A stretch of DNA of 64,000 nt, taken from Rhodococcus triatomae BKS 15-14. Its GTDB lineage: Bacteria > Actinomycetota > Actinomycetes > Mycobacteriales > Mycobacteriaceae. How positions within the stretch are numbered: position 1 is the first letter of the stretch; each line of letters starts with the position of its first letter. Made by a program: the position numbers and the translations under genes. The notes below the pieces were generated by a model, which saw only the letters and a program-made list of their open reading frames with translations, ran no database searches and was not told the DNA's origin. This document shows positions 55,991 through 63,280 of the stretch, piece by piece. Location of the stretch: positions 1 to 64,000 of the forward strand of contig AODO01000012.1 of NCBI GenBank assembly GCA_000341795.1. The letters run 5' to 3'.

Positions 55991-56560
55991 GTGGCAACAC
56001 TGAGCTCCAAGGCCCGACGCGCCGCCGTCGCCGGCACCCTCGCCCTCGGCGCGATCACGGCCAGCGCGGCCCCGGCACTGGCCGAGCCCGTCACGGTTCC
56101 CGGCGTCGGCACCTTCGACATCCCCGGTGTCCCCGCCCAGACGATCGAGATCCCCGGTCTCGAGCAGCTGCAGGCCCAGATCCCCGGTGCCCCCGCTCCC
56201 GCGCCGGCCCCCATCATCACCGCCGGTCAGAAGGCTGTTGAGGCCGCCGCCAGCAAGATCGGCGCACCCTACGTGTACGGCGCCAGCGGCCCGGACGCCT
56301 TCGACTGCTCCGGACTCGTCCAGTGGGCGTTCAAGCAGGCCGGGCTGAACCTGCCCCGCACCAGCTACGACCAGGCCGCCGCAGGCGCCCCGGTCGCGGC
56401 CAACGCCCTGCAGCCCGGCGACGTCGTCTCCTTCTACGGTGGCTCGCACTCGGGCATCTACGCCGGCAACGGCGAGGTCATCCACGCCGCGACGTCCGGC
56501 GTCCCGGTCAAGCGAGTTCCGCTGTCCTCGATGCCGATGGACGGTGCGCGCCGCTACTGA
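55991..56560 (+). CDS. Secreted NlpC/P60 peptidoglycan endopeptidase (paralog 2, riboswitch-controlled)
   Basis: A 189-residue exported hydrolase. The signal peptide ends near residue 33 (APALAEP). A Pro-rich linker follows (VTVPGVGTFDIPGV, GAPAPAPAPI) and then the NlpC/P60 domain with Cys106 in DAFDCSGLVQWAFKQ, His in GSHSGIYAGNGE and His in VIHAATS. It shares its linker motif and C-terminal ARRY with the gene at 11047, which marks them as paralogs. GTG start immediately after the hairpin over the ribosome-binding site. A strong hairpin separates it from the larger hydrolase gene downstream, so most transcripts of this gene probably stop there. Confidence 0.93.
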   Translation: MATLSSKARRAAVAGTLALGAITASAAPALAEPVTVPGVGTFDIPGVPAQTIEIPGLEQLQAQIPGAPAPAPAPIITAGQKAVEAAASKIGAPYVYGASGPDAFDCSGLVQWAFKQAGLNLPRTSYDQAAAGAPVAANALQPGDVVSFYGGSHSGIYAGNGEVIHAATSGVPVKRVPLSSMPMDGARRY

Positions 56561-56627
56561 CGCACACCGGTCACGACAGGGGTGCCCTGCGGCAGGGGAA
56601 GTGTCGCGGGGCGCGGTGTCGGTCTCC

Positions 56628-56666
56628 TGTGGGCCCGGCGATCCGACGAGGATCGCCGGGCCCACA
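56628..56666 (+). terminator. Terminator after NlpC/P60 paralog 2
   Basis: A 17-bp perfect stem (TGTGGGCCCGGCGATCC and complement) with loop GACGA, 67 bp past the stop. Confidence 0.75.
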
Positions 56667-56707
56667 GTCGTTCCCGAGGCTTCCGTGGCGTGCACGAGGC
56701 GTCCCCC

Positions 56708-56757
56708 GGGGGGAGTGGACACCGCCGTATGCCGTTCCGTAACCTTGCCGAGACCTT
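56708..56757 (+). promoter_or_regulatory. Promoter-proximal block shared by both NlpC/P60 genes (copy B)
   Basis: Counterpart of 55731-55779 with about 36 of 50 positions equal allowing a 1-nt gap. It contains GTAAC-CTTGCC-GAGAC (56739-56754), a candidate MtrA-type repeat, only 32 bp before the GTG of the next gene; no riboswitch lies between. Confidence 0.45.
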
Positions 56758-56788
56758 TCCGTGCGGGAGAACAGGAGCACCCGGTTTC

Positions 56789-57832
56789 GTGGCGTCACTG
56801 AGAAAGCGGTCGACCGCAGTCGTGACCGGCGCGCTCACCCTCGCGCTGATCGCCGGGGCCACCGGTCCGGCCGGCGCCGATCCTGCGCTCGACAACCCGA
56901 CGGCCGCACTCGAACGGCTGTCCGAGCTCTCCCGGACGTCGGAGCAGACGGCCGAGGCGATGCACAACGCGCAGATCGACCTGGACTCCAAACTGGCGGT
57001 CCAGCGTGATGCCGAGGCCCGCCACCAGCAGGACGTCGAGCGTCTCGACGCCGCTCGTGCGGAGATGGCGCGGTTCCAACCCGCCATCGACCGACTGACC
57101 GTTGCCAACTACCAGGGCGGTCGGGTCAACCGGTTGTTCGCGGTGATGGTCTCCGATTCGCCGCAGCAGCTGCTCGACCAGATGTCGACGCTCAGCGTGC
57201 TGTCCGCGGACACCGCCGCGCAGGTGCGTGAGTTCAAGGACGCCAGCGACACGGCCACCACAGCCGAGGAGTCGTCCCGCAGGTCCGCCGACGACGCCCG
57301 GACGGCAACCGAACACGCTCGCGTCATCAGCGACGACCTGCAGCGCACCCAGAGCGACCTCAAGGAACAGATCGCCGAGGTCACCGCCGCGTTCGCGGAG
57401 TTGAGCAGTGCGGAGAAGGCGCAGCTCGCCGGCTCCGTGTTCCCGCCCGGCTACGACCCGTCGATCGTGCTCCAGGGCCTGGTTCCGGGGTCCAACGCGA
57501 GCGCGCTGCAGGCCGCGCTCACCCAGGTCGGCAAGCCCTACGTGTGGGGAGCCACCGGTCCCGACGGCTACGACTGCTCCGGCCTGATGGTCTGGGCGTA
57601 CCGGCAGATCGGCAAGACCCTGCCGCGGTCGAGCCAGGCACAGGCCGCCTCGGGAATCCCCGTGCGCAAGTCCGACCTCCAGCCCGGCGACCTCGTCCTG
57701 TACTACGACGACGCGTCCCACGTCGGCATGTACGCGGGCAACGGCAACATCGTGCACGCGTCGACCTACGGCGTGCCCGTCAAGGTGGCACCGCTGGACG
57801 CGTATCCGTTCTACGGCGCCCGTCGGTACTGA
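56789..57832 (+). CDS. Secreted NlpC/P60 endopeptidase with coiled-coil domain (RipA/Rv2190c-like)
   Basis: A 347-residue exported hydrolase. The signal peptide runs to about residue 32 (GATGPAGA). Residues about 40-215 are a long helical coiled-coil region of RipA/PcsB type (LERLSELSRTSEQTAEAMHN, RDAEARHQQDVERLDAARAEM, YQGGRVNRLFAVMVSDSPQQLLDQM), which normally holds the enzyme inactive until activated at the divisome. The NlpC/P60 domain follows with Cys263 in DGYDCSGLMVWAYRQ, His in ASHVGMYAGNG and His in IVHASTY. The GTG at 56789 follows AGGAG; longer frames upstream contain the hairpin and are rejected. Same order as Rv2190c before pimB. Confidence 0.92.
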   Translation: MASLRKRSTAVVTGALTLALIAGATGPAGADPALDNPTAALERLSELSRTSEQTAEAMHNAQIDLDSKLAVQRDAEARHQQDVERLDAARAEMARFQPAIDRLTVANYQGGRVNRLFAVMVSDSPQQLLDQMSTLSVLSADTAAQVREFKDASDTATTAEESSRRSADDARTATEHARVISDDLQRTQSDLKEQIAEVTAAFAELSSAEKAQLAGSVFPPGYDPSIVLQGLVPGSNASALQAALTQVGKPYVWGATGPDGYDCSGLMVWAYRQIGKTLPRSSQAQAASGIPVRKSDLQPGDLVLYYDDASHVGMYAGNGNIVHASTYGVPVKVAPLDAYPFYGARRY

Positions 57833-59184
57833 CCATCGAGCGGGAGGGTGCGCCGCGCCAGACGCGGCGCGGGATTCGGCGCTGGGAGGCGATCGCGCTC
57901 GCAGGCTTGCTCGTCGCAGTCGCGGGTGGCGCGGCAACGGTGCTGAGCCAGCGGCCGGAGGGGCAGCCGGCCGCCGCCGCCGAGGCGAGTCCGTTCGAGC
58001 AGGCTCGCCGCACCGGAGTCCAGGACCTGCTGAATCGGTGGGCGAAGGCGGTCCGGTCGGGTGACGACGCGGCACTGGTGGGGCTGTTCGACGCGGGAGC
58101 CGCGCCGGAGTTCCTGGCCGCCGAGGTGCGCCGGTCACGCAATCTCGCGGGTGTACCGCTGGCCGACTGGGGCTACGAGATCGGCTCCGGCCCCGAGACG
58201 CCGGTGCCGAGCGACATCGCCGATCGCCTGCAGGCCACCGACGTCTGGGCCCCCCATGTGTTCCTCAGATACGGGATCGCGGGCGCGGACACGGCCTCGA
58301 CCCGCAAACCGGTGTCCCTCGTGGTGGCCCGGCGCGGTGACGAGTGGAAACTCGTCTCGGACGGCGCGCTGCCGCAGTACGACCGGAGCACCTGGCGTGG
58401 ACCGTGGGACTTCGGTCCGGTCGTCGCGCGCACTGTGGAGACGGACGGCGGTGTCTCGGTGGTGCTCGGCCACCCGTGGCAGCAGGCCCGCGTCGACGCC
58501 ATCGCCGCCGAACTGGTCACCGCCGTTCCCGCGGTCACCGAGGTGTGGGGCACGCAGTGGCCGCGCCGCGCCCTCGTCATCGTCGCCGCCGACCAGGAGG
58601 AGTTCACCCAGCAGGTCGGCGAGGAGCACAGCGGTTCCGACATCGCCGCCGTGTCAATCTCCGATGCCGTCGTCCCGGGCGCGACGACCGTCACCGGGCA
58701 GCGAATCGTGTTCAGTCCCACCGCGGGTGAGCGACTGACGGAGGCGAGCAGACGGGCGGTACTGCGACACGAACTGACTCACGTCGCGGCCCGGGCGACG
58801 ACTGTCGACGGGTCACCGATGTGGGTCCTGGAGGGATTCGCCGATTACGTGGGTCACCGCGGGTCGGGTGCCACCGTCCCCCAGATCGCGCCCACGGTGT
58901 CCGCTGCCGTGGCGGTACACGGACCGCCGGTGCGCCTGCCGTCCGACGCCGACTTCGCCGCAGGCGGGGAACGGTCCCTCGCCGCGTACGAATCCGCTTG
59001 GACGGTAGCCGAATTCGTTGCCGACCGGTTCGGTGAGGACGAGCTGCGTTCGTTGTACGGAGAGCTCGCCACCGGCCCGGCGGACGATGCGACGATCGAC
59101 GACCGGGTCAGGTCGGCGATCGGCGTGCCGACGCAGGAGCTGATCGGGCAGTGGGGGACCTGGCTGGCCGACAACGTGCGCTGA
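57829..59184 (+). CDS. Membrane-anchored HExxH metallopeptidase-like protein
   Basis: About 451 residues with one N-terminal membrane helix (EAIALAGLLVAVAGGAATVL) and an extracytoplasmic part. A middle region (FEQARRTGVQDLLNRWAKAV...) resembles an NTF2-like fold; the C-terminal half contains the zinc motif RHELTHVAAR with His314, Glu315 and His318, then EGFADYVGHR, the third-ligand Glu, as in gluzincin peptidases. No ATG, GTG or TTG fits before the helix; the only in-frame option is a CTG at 57829 overlapping the stop of the NlpC/P60 gene (CTGA). Starts at TTG 57907 or GTG 57940 would cut the helix. Coupling to the hydrolase gene points to a cell-wall role. Confidence 0.7.
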   Translation: MTIEREGAPRQTRRGIRRWEAIALAGLLVAVAGGAATVLSQRPEGQPAAAAEASPFEQARRTGVQDLLNRWAKAVRSGDDAALVGLFDAGAAPEFLAAEVRRSRNLAGVPLADWGYEIGSGPETPVPSDIADRLQATDVWAPHVFLRYGIAGADTASTRKPVSLVVARRGDEWKLVSDGALPQYDRSTWRGPWDFGPVVARTVETDGGVSVVLGHPWQQARVDAIAAELVTAVPAVTEVWGTQWPRRALVIVAADQEEFTQQVGEEHSGSDIAAVSISDAVVPGATTVTGQRIVFSPTAGERLTEASRRAVLRHELTHVAARATTVDGSPMWVLEGFADYVGHRGSGATVPQIAPTVSAAVAVHGPPVRLPSDADFAAGGERSLAAYESAWTVAEFVADRFGEDELRSLYGELATGPADDATIDDRVRSAIGVPTQELIGQWGTWLADNVR

Positions 59185-59250
59185 ACGTCCACCCGGCAGA
59201 GGGGTCCGCGTCGACCCGACCCCTCCTCCCGTCCCGGGCGCCGCACCGCC

Positions 59251-59256
59251 TACCGT
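59251..59256 (+). promoter_or_regulatory. -10 box of a probable leaderless promoter for pimB
   Basis: TACCGT, 6 nt before the ATG at 59263, no Shine-Dalgarno. Confidence 0.5.
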
Positions 59257-59262
59257 GATCGC

Positions 59263-60387
59263 ATGCGCCGAACCCTGCTGGTGACGAACGATTTTCCGCC
59301 CCGACCGGGAGGCATCCAGTCCTACCTGCAGTCCCTGACGTCGGCGCTGCCCGCGCACGAGCTCGTGGTCTACGCGCCCCGCTGGCGGGGTGACAGCCAC
59401 ACCAGGTTCGACGCGGCGCAGCCCTTCGAGGTGGTCCGCCATCCCACGACGCTCATGTTGCCGTCACCCCTGGTGGCGCGGAAGGCCGCGAAACTGGTGC
59501 GACGGCACGACTGCGAGACCGTCTGGTTCGGTGCGGCGGCTCCGCTGGCCCTGCTGGGACCGCACCTGCGCCGCGCCGGGGCCGGTCGGATCGTGGCGAG
59601 CACGCACGGTCACGAGGTCGGATGGTCGATGCTGCCCGCGGCACGCCGGTCGTTGCGGCGGATCGGGGACACCACCGACGCCGTCACGTACGTCAGCAAG
59701 TACACGCGGCGCCGGTTCGCGGCGGCGTTCGGTCCGCGGGCCGGGCTCGAGCACGTCCCGCCCGGTGTGGACAGCGAGACGTTCCGGCCCGATCCGGGAG
59801 CGCGAGCGGAGCTGCGGGCCCGCTACGGGTTGGGTGACCGGCCGACGATCCTGTGCCTGTCCCGGCTCGTTCCGCGCAAGGGGCAGGACGTCCTGATCCG
59901 GGCGCTGCCACGCATCAGGCGCGCCATCGACGGCGCCGTGCTGGTGATCGTCGGCGGGGGGCCCTACGAGGAACGGTTGCGTGCACTGGCCCGCGCCGTG
60001 GACGTCGAGGACCACGTCGTGTTCACCGGCGGTGTCGCGTCGGCGGAGCTTGCCGCGCACCACACGATCGCGGACGTGTTCGCGATGCCGTGCCGTACCC
60101 GCGGAGCCGGCCTGGACGTGGAAGGTCTCGGCATCGTGTACCTGGAGGCGTCCGCCTCCGGTGTCCCGGTGATCGCCGGGAACTCCGGTGGTGCACCGGA
60201 GACGGTGCGTGAGGGTGAGACCGGGCATGTCGTGAACGGCCGCTCGGTCGAGGCGGTGGCGGACTCGGTGATCTCGGTGCTCTCGGACCGTGACCGTGCG
60301 GAGGCGATGGGCGTCGCGGGGCGGGCCTGGGTGTCCGAGCAGTGGCGATGGGACGTGCTGGCCGCTCGCCTCGCCGGACTGCTCTAG
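59263..60387 (+). CDS. pimB: GDP-mannose-dependent phosphatidylinositol-monomannoside mannosyltransferase
   Basis: Adds the second mannose in phosphatidylinositol mannoside synthesis, the anchor of lipomannan and lipoarabinomannan; acts at the cytoplasmic face of the membrane. The 374-residue GT4 (GT-B fold) protein shows LVTNDFPPRPGGIQSYLQSL at the N-terminus, HEVGWSMLPAARRSLR, HVPPGVDSETFRP near 165, LSRLVPRKGQDVLIRAL near 205, and the donor-binding EX7E motif in EGLGIVYLEASASGVPVIAG near 290. The start is fixed by the -10 box 6 nt upstream. Position equals Rv2188c. Confidence 0.94.
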   Translation: MRRTLLVTNDFPPRPGGIQSYLQSLTSALPAHELVVYAPRWRGDSHTRFDAAQPFEVVRHPTTLMLPSPLVARKAAKLVRRHDCETVWFGAAAPLALLGPHLRRAGAGRIVASTHGHEVGWSMLPAARRSLRRIGDTTDAVTYVSKYTRRRFAAAFGPRAGLEHVPPGVDSETFRPDPGARAELRARYGLGDRPTILCLSRLVPRKGQDVLIRALPRIRRAIDGAVLVIVGGGPYEERLRALARAVDVEDHVVFTGGVASAELAAHHTIADVFAMPCRTRGAGLDVEGLGIVYLEASASGVPVIAGNSGGAPETVREGETGHVVNGRSVEAVADSVISVLSDRDRAEAMGVAGRAWVSEQWRWDVLAARLAGLL

Positions 60388-60484
60388 CGCGAGGAGCCGT
60401 CCGGTCCCAGCGGCACGACGGCCCGGGTGCGCGGGTCCGATGGCGGCGACCACCGACCCCGTGCTCCCGAGCCGACGAGAGTTG

Positions 60485-62293
60485 CTACCGGCTGTAGATG
60501 GCCTCGATCGCAGCCCCGTGGTTCTGCACGATGATGTTGCGCTTGAGTTTGAGCGTCGGCGTCAGCTCGCCCGTCTCCTCGGTGAAGTCGAGCGGCAGGA
60601 TCCGGTACTTCTTGATCGACTCGGCGGCGGACACGAGCTTGTTCGCCTCGGCGATGGCCTCGTCGATCTCCGAGATCAGGTCCACGTCCGCGAGCAGGCT
60701 CTCGATGGTCGCATCGGTGGCCTTGCCGTTGCGCTCGAGCCACCCGGGCCACGCCTCGGGATCGATGGTGACGAGGGCGGCGATGAACGGCTTCTGGTCG
60801 CCGACGACGAGCGCCTGGCTGATGAGCGGGTGCGCGCGGAGATTGTCCTCGAGGACCGCGGGGGCGACGTTCTTGCCGCCGGCGGTGACGATGATCTCCT
60901 TCTTGCGGCCCGTGATGCTCAGGTAGCCCTCGGTGTCGAGCGAGCCGAGGTCGCCGGTGTGGAACCAACCGTCCTCGATGGCGTCCTTCGTCGCGGCGTC
61001 GTTCTTCCAGTACCCGGTGAACACCACCGGCCCCTGCAGCAGGATCTCGCCGTCCTCGGCGATGCGAACGGAGTTGCCCGCCAGCGGCTTTCCGACGGTG
61101 CCGATCTTCTGATTGCCGGGGGAGTTGACGGTGATCGCGGCGGTCGTCTCGGTGAGGCCGTAGCCCTCGTAGATCGTGACGCCGAGGCCGCGGAAGAAGT
61201 GGCCCAACCGGGCGCCGAGCGGAGCGCCACCGGAGATAGCGAGCTGGCACTGGCCCCCGAGGGCGGCCTTGAGCTTGCCGTAGACCAGCTTGTCGAAGAC
61301 CGTGTGCTTCAGGTTGAGCACGAAGCCCGCGCCGCCGGTGTCCTGGGCCTGGCTCCACTGGACGGCCACTTCGGCGGCCGCGTCGAAGATCTTGCCCTTG
61401 CCCTCGCTGTGCGCCTTCTGTCGGGCCGTGTTGTAGACCTTCTCGAACACGCGCGGCACCGACAGGATGAAGTCGGGCTTGAACTCGCCGAAGGTGGCCA
61501 CGATGTTCTTGGTGTCGGAGGTGTGGCCGACCGTCGTGCCCGCGTTGAAGGCCGCGAGGCTCACCGCCCGCGCGAGGACGTGCGCGAGCGGGAGGAACAT
61601 CAGGTTCCGGCGGCCCGGCTGCAGCAGCGCCCCGAAACCGGAGGTGGCGATCGCGTTGGACTCGGCGATGAGGTTGGAATGGGTCAGCATGCAGCCCTTG
61701 GGGCGGCCCGTCGTGCCCGAGGTGTAGATCAGGGTGGCCGGATCCGCGGCCTTCAACGCCGCCGTGCGGGACCGCACCTCGTCGTCGGGGACGTCGGCGC
61801 CGCGCTCGACGAGCGTCGCGATCGCGCCGCGCTCGTCGTCCCCGGGCTCGATCTGCAGGACGGTCGTCAGGCCGGGGAAGTCGCCGGTGACGTCGGCGAC
61901 GGTGCCGCTGTGCGCGGCGCTCTCGACGATCAGCGCGACGGCGGCGGAATCCTGGAGGATCCAGCGGACCTGCTCGGCGGAGGAGGTCTCGTAGATCGGG
62001 ACGGTGACGCCGCCCGCGGACCAGATCGCGAAGTCGACGATCGGCCACTCGTACCGGGTGCCCGACATGAGGGCGACGCGGTCGCCGGGCTGTACGCCGG
62101 ACGCGATCAGACCCTTGGCGACCGCGGTCACGGTGTCGGCGATCTCGGCGGCGGACACGTCGGTCCAGGTGCCGCCCGAGAGGCGCTTGAAGAGTGCGAG
62201 GTCGGGATTCTTCTCGGCGTGGGTGTACACCGCGTCGACGGCGGATCCGTCCTCGGGAACGGTGAAGTTGAGGGGGACACTGAACTCACGCAC
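60485..62293 (-). CDS. fadD15: Long-chain fatty-acid-CoA ligase, FadD15-like
   Basis: Activates long-chain fatty acids to CoA thioesters through an acyl-adenylate. The 602-residue ANL-superfamily protein shows YETSSAEQVRWILQDS near 85, the ATP-binding P-loop TLIYTSGTTGRPKGCMLTHS near 180, PLAHVLARA, GYGLTETTAA near 370, TGDLGSLDTEGYL near 435 and the hinge and catalytic Lys region TGRKKEIIVTAGGKNVAP near 455. The GTG at 62293 (VREFSVPLNFTVPED) has GGAGG 6 nt upstream and matches the mycobacterial N-terminus. Divergent from the Rv2186c-like gene and convergent with pimB. Confidence 0.95.
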   Translation of the reverse strand: MREFSVPLNFTVPEDGSAVDAVYTHAEKNPDLALFKRLSGGTWTDVSAAEIADTVTAVAKGLIASGVQPGDRVALMSGTRYEWPIVDFAIWSAGGVTVPIYETSSAEQVRWILQDSAAVALIVESAAHSGTVADVTGDFPGLTTVLQIEPGDDERGAIATLVERGADVPDDEVRSRTAALKAADPATLIYTSGTTGRPKGCMLTHSNLIAESNAIATSGFGALLQPGRRNLMFLPLAHVLARAVSLAAFNAGTTVGHTSDTKNIVATFGEFKPDFILSVPRVFEKVYNTARQKAHSEGKGKIFDAAAEVAVQWSQAQDTGGAGFVLNLKHTVFDKLVYGKLKAALGGQCQLAISGGAPLGARLGHFFRGLGVTIYEGYGLTETTAAITVNSPGNQKIGTVGKPLAGNSVRIAEDGEILLQGPVVFTGYWKNDAATKDAIEDGWFHTGDLGSLDTEGYLSITGRKKEIIVTAGGKNVAPAVLEDNLRAHPLISQALVVGDQKPFIAALVTIDPEAWPGWLERNGKATDATIESLLADVDLISEIDEAIAEANKLVSAAESIKKYRILPLDFTEETGELTPTLKLKRNIIVQNHGAAIEAIYSR

Positions 62294-62408
62294 GTGAGGC
62301 CTCCGACCTGAAGAATACTGACGAGTAGGTAGTGTGCAACTCCACTGTAAACCCTGGATGATGCGACCTGCGCCACGCTCGACGAGGGTGATGTGTGAAG
62401 CTGTCCGG

Positions 62409-62801
62409 GTGAGCAGCATTCAGGTCGCGGACCAGACCTTCATCGCGGCGGCCCCCGAGCGGGTCGCCGAGTGTCTGGCGGCGAGACGCAAATGGGGTCG
62501 CTGGTGGCCCGACCTTCGGCTGGACGTCCGAGAGGACCGCGCCGAGAAGGGCATTCGCTGGACCGTCGACGGCGCACTCACCGGGACGATGGAGCTCTGG
62601 CTCGAGCCCGAACTGGACGGCACCATCGTCCACTACTTCCTGCACGCCGAGCCCGCCGGAGTGGCGCCGGTCGACGTGCCGTCCCTGGACCTCGCGGGAC
62701 TGAATCACGCTCGCCGGCTCGCGGGCAAGGTCGTCACGTTCGAGGTGAAGCGTGAGCTCGAGGCGGGTCGCCCCGCCGGGGAGTCACCCCAGGCCGGCTG
62801 A
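62409..62801 (+). CDS. Polyketide cyclase/START-like small protein (Rv2186c-like)
   Basis: A 130-residue soluble protein of a conserved actinobacterial family next to fadD15. The layout (QVADQTFIAAAPERVAECLA, WGRWWPDLRLDVREDRAEKG, TGTMELWLEPELDGTIVHYF, LDLAGLNHARRLAGKVVTF) resembles the SRPBCC/START fold, a hydrophobic ligand pocket, and it is followed by a definite SRPBCC gene. GTG at 62409 gives the N-terminus seen in mycobacterial homologs; an in-frame ATG at 62391 with GAGGG just before it is a serious alternative that would add six residues. Ligand unknown. Confidence 0.82.
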   Translation: MSSIQVADQTFIAAAPERVAECLAARRKWGRWWPDLRLDVREDRAEKGIRWTVDGALTGTMELWLEPELDGTIVHYFLHAEPAGVAPVDVPSLDLAGLNHARRLAGKVVTFEVKRELEAGRPAGESPQAG

Positions 62802-62842
62802 GGCCGCGGCGGGACTGCGCGGAGGAAAGGGAGCACTCTCGG

Positions 62843-63280
62843 ATGTCGGAGAAGACCAAGAGGTCGATCACGATCGCGGCGCCGCCGGAGCGGGTGATGG
62901 ACGTGATCGCGGACTACGACACCTACCCGGAATGGGTTGCGGCCGCGAAATCGGTCGAGGTACTGGAGGTCGGCGCGTCGGGGCGCGCGCACAGGGTGCG
63001 CTTCGTGCTCGACGCGGGGATGGTCAAGGACACCTACGTGCTCGAGTTCCGGTGGGCGGCGGACGGTCGTGCCGTGTCGTGGGAGCTGGTGTCCGGTGAG
63101 ATCCAGAAGGCGCAGTCCGGCTCCTACCTGCTCGCGCCACAGCCCGACGGGTCCACGCTGGTCACCTACGAGCTCACGGTGGACCTGACGATCCCGATGA
63201 TCGGACTGTTCAAACGGAAGGCGGAGCGGGCGATCACCGACACCGCGCTCAACGAGCTGAAGAAGAGGGTGGAGGGCTGA
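62843..63280 (+). CDS. SRPBCC/START-domain protein (TB16.3-like)
   Basis: A 145-residue SRPBCC protein, orthologous in place and pattern to mycobacterial Rv2185c. Segments: TKRSITIAAPPERVMDVIADYDTYPEWV at the N-terminus, VLEVGASGRAHRVRFVLDAG, the beta strands LEFRWAADGRAVSWELVSGE and a terminal helix FKRKAERAITDTALNELKKR closing the pocket. Such proteins bind lipids or polyketides; with fadD15 and pimB nearby a lipid ligand is reasonable but unproven. The ATG has GGAGGAAAGGGAG upstream. The next gene starts at its stop codon. Confidence 0.88.
   Translation: MSEKTKRSITIAAPPERVMDVIADYDTYPEWVAAAKSVEVLEVGASGRAHRVRFVLDAGMVKDTYVLEFRWAADGRAVSWELVSGEIQKAQSGSYLLAPQPDGSTLVTYELTVDLTIPMIGLFKRKAERAITDTALNELKKRVEG

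Noticed and set aside
57700-57960. Frameshift joining the NlpC/P60 gene and the metallopeptidase
   Set aside because: The hydrolase ends with the family-typical ARRY followed by a stop, and the downstream frame starts a new membrane protein, so two separate genes fit better than one broken gene.
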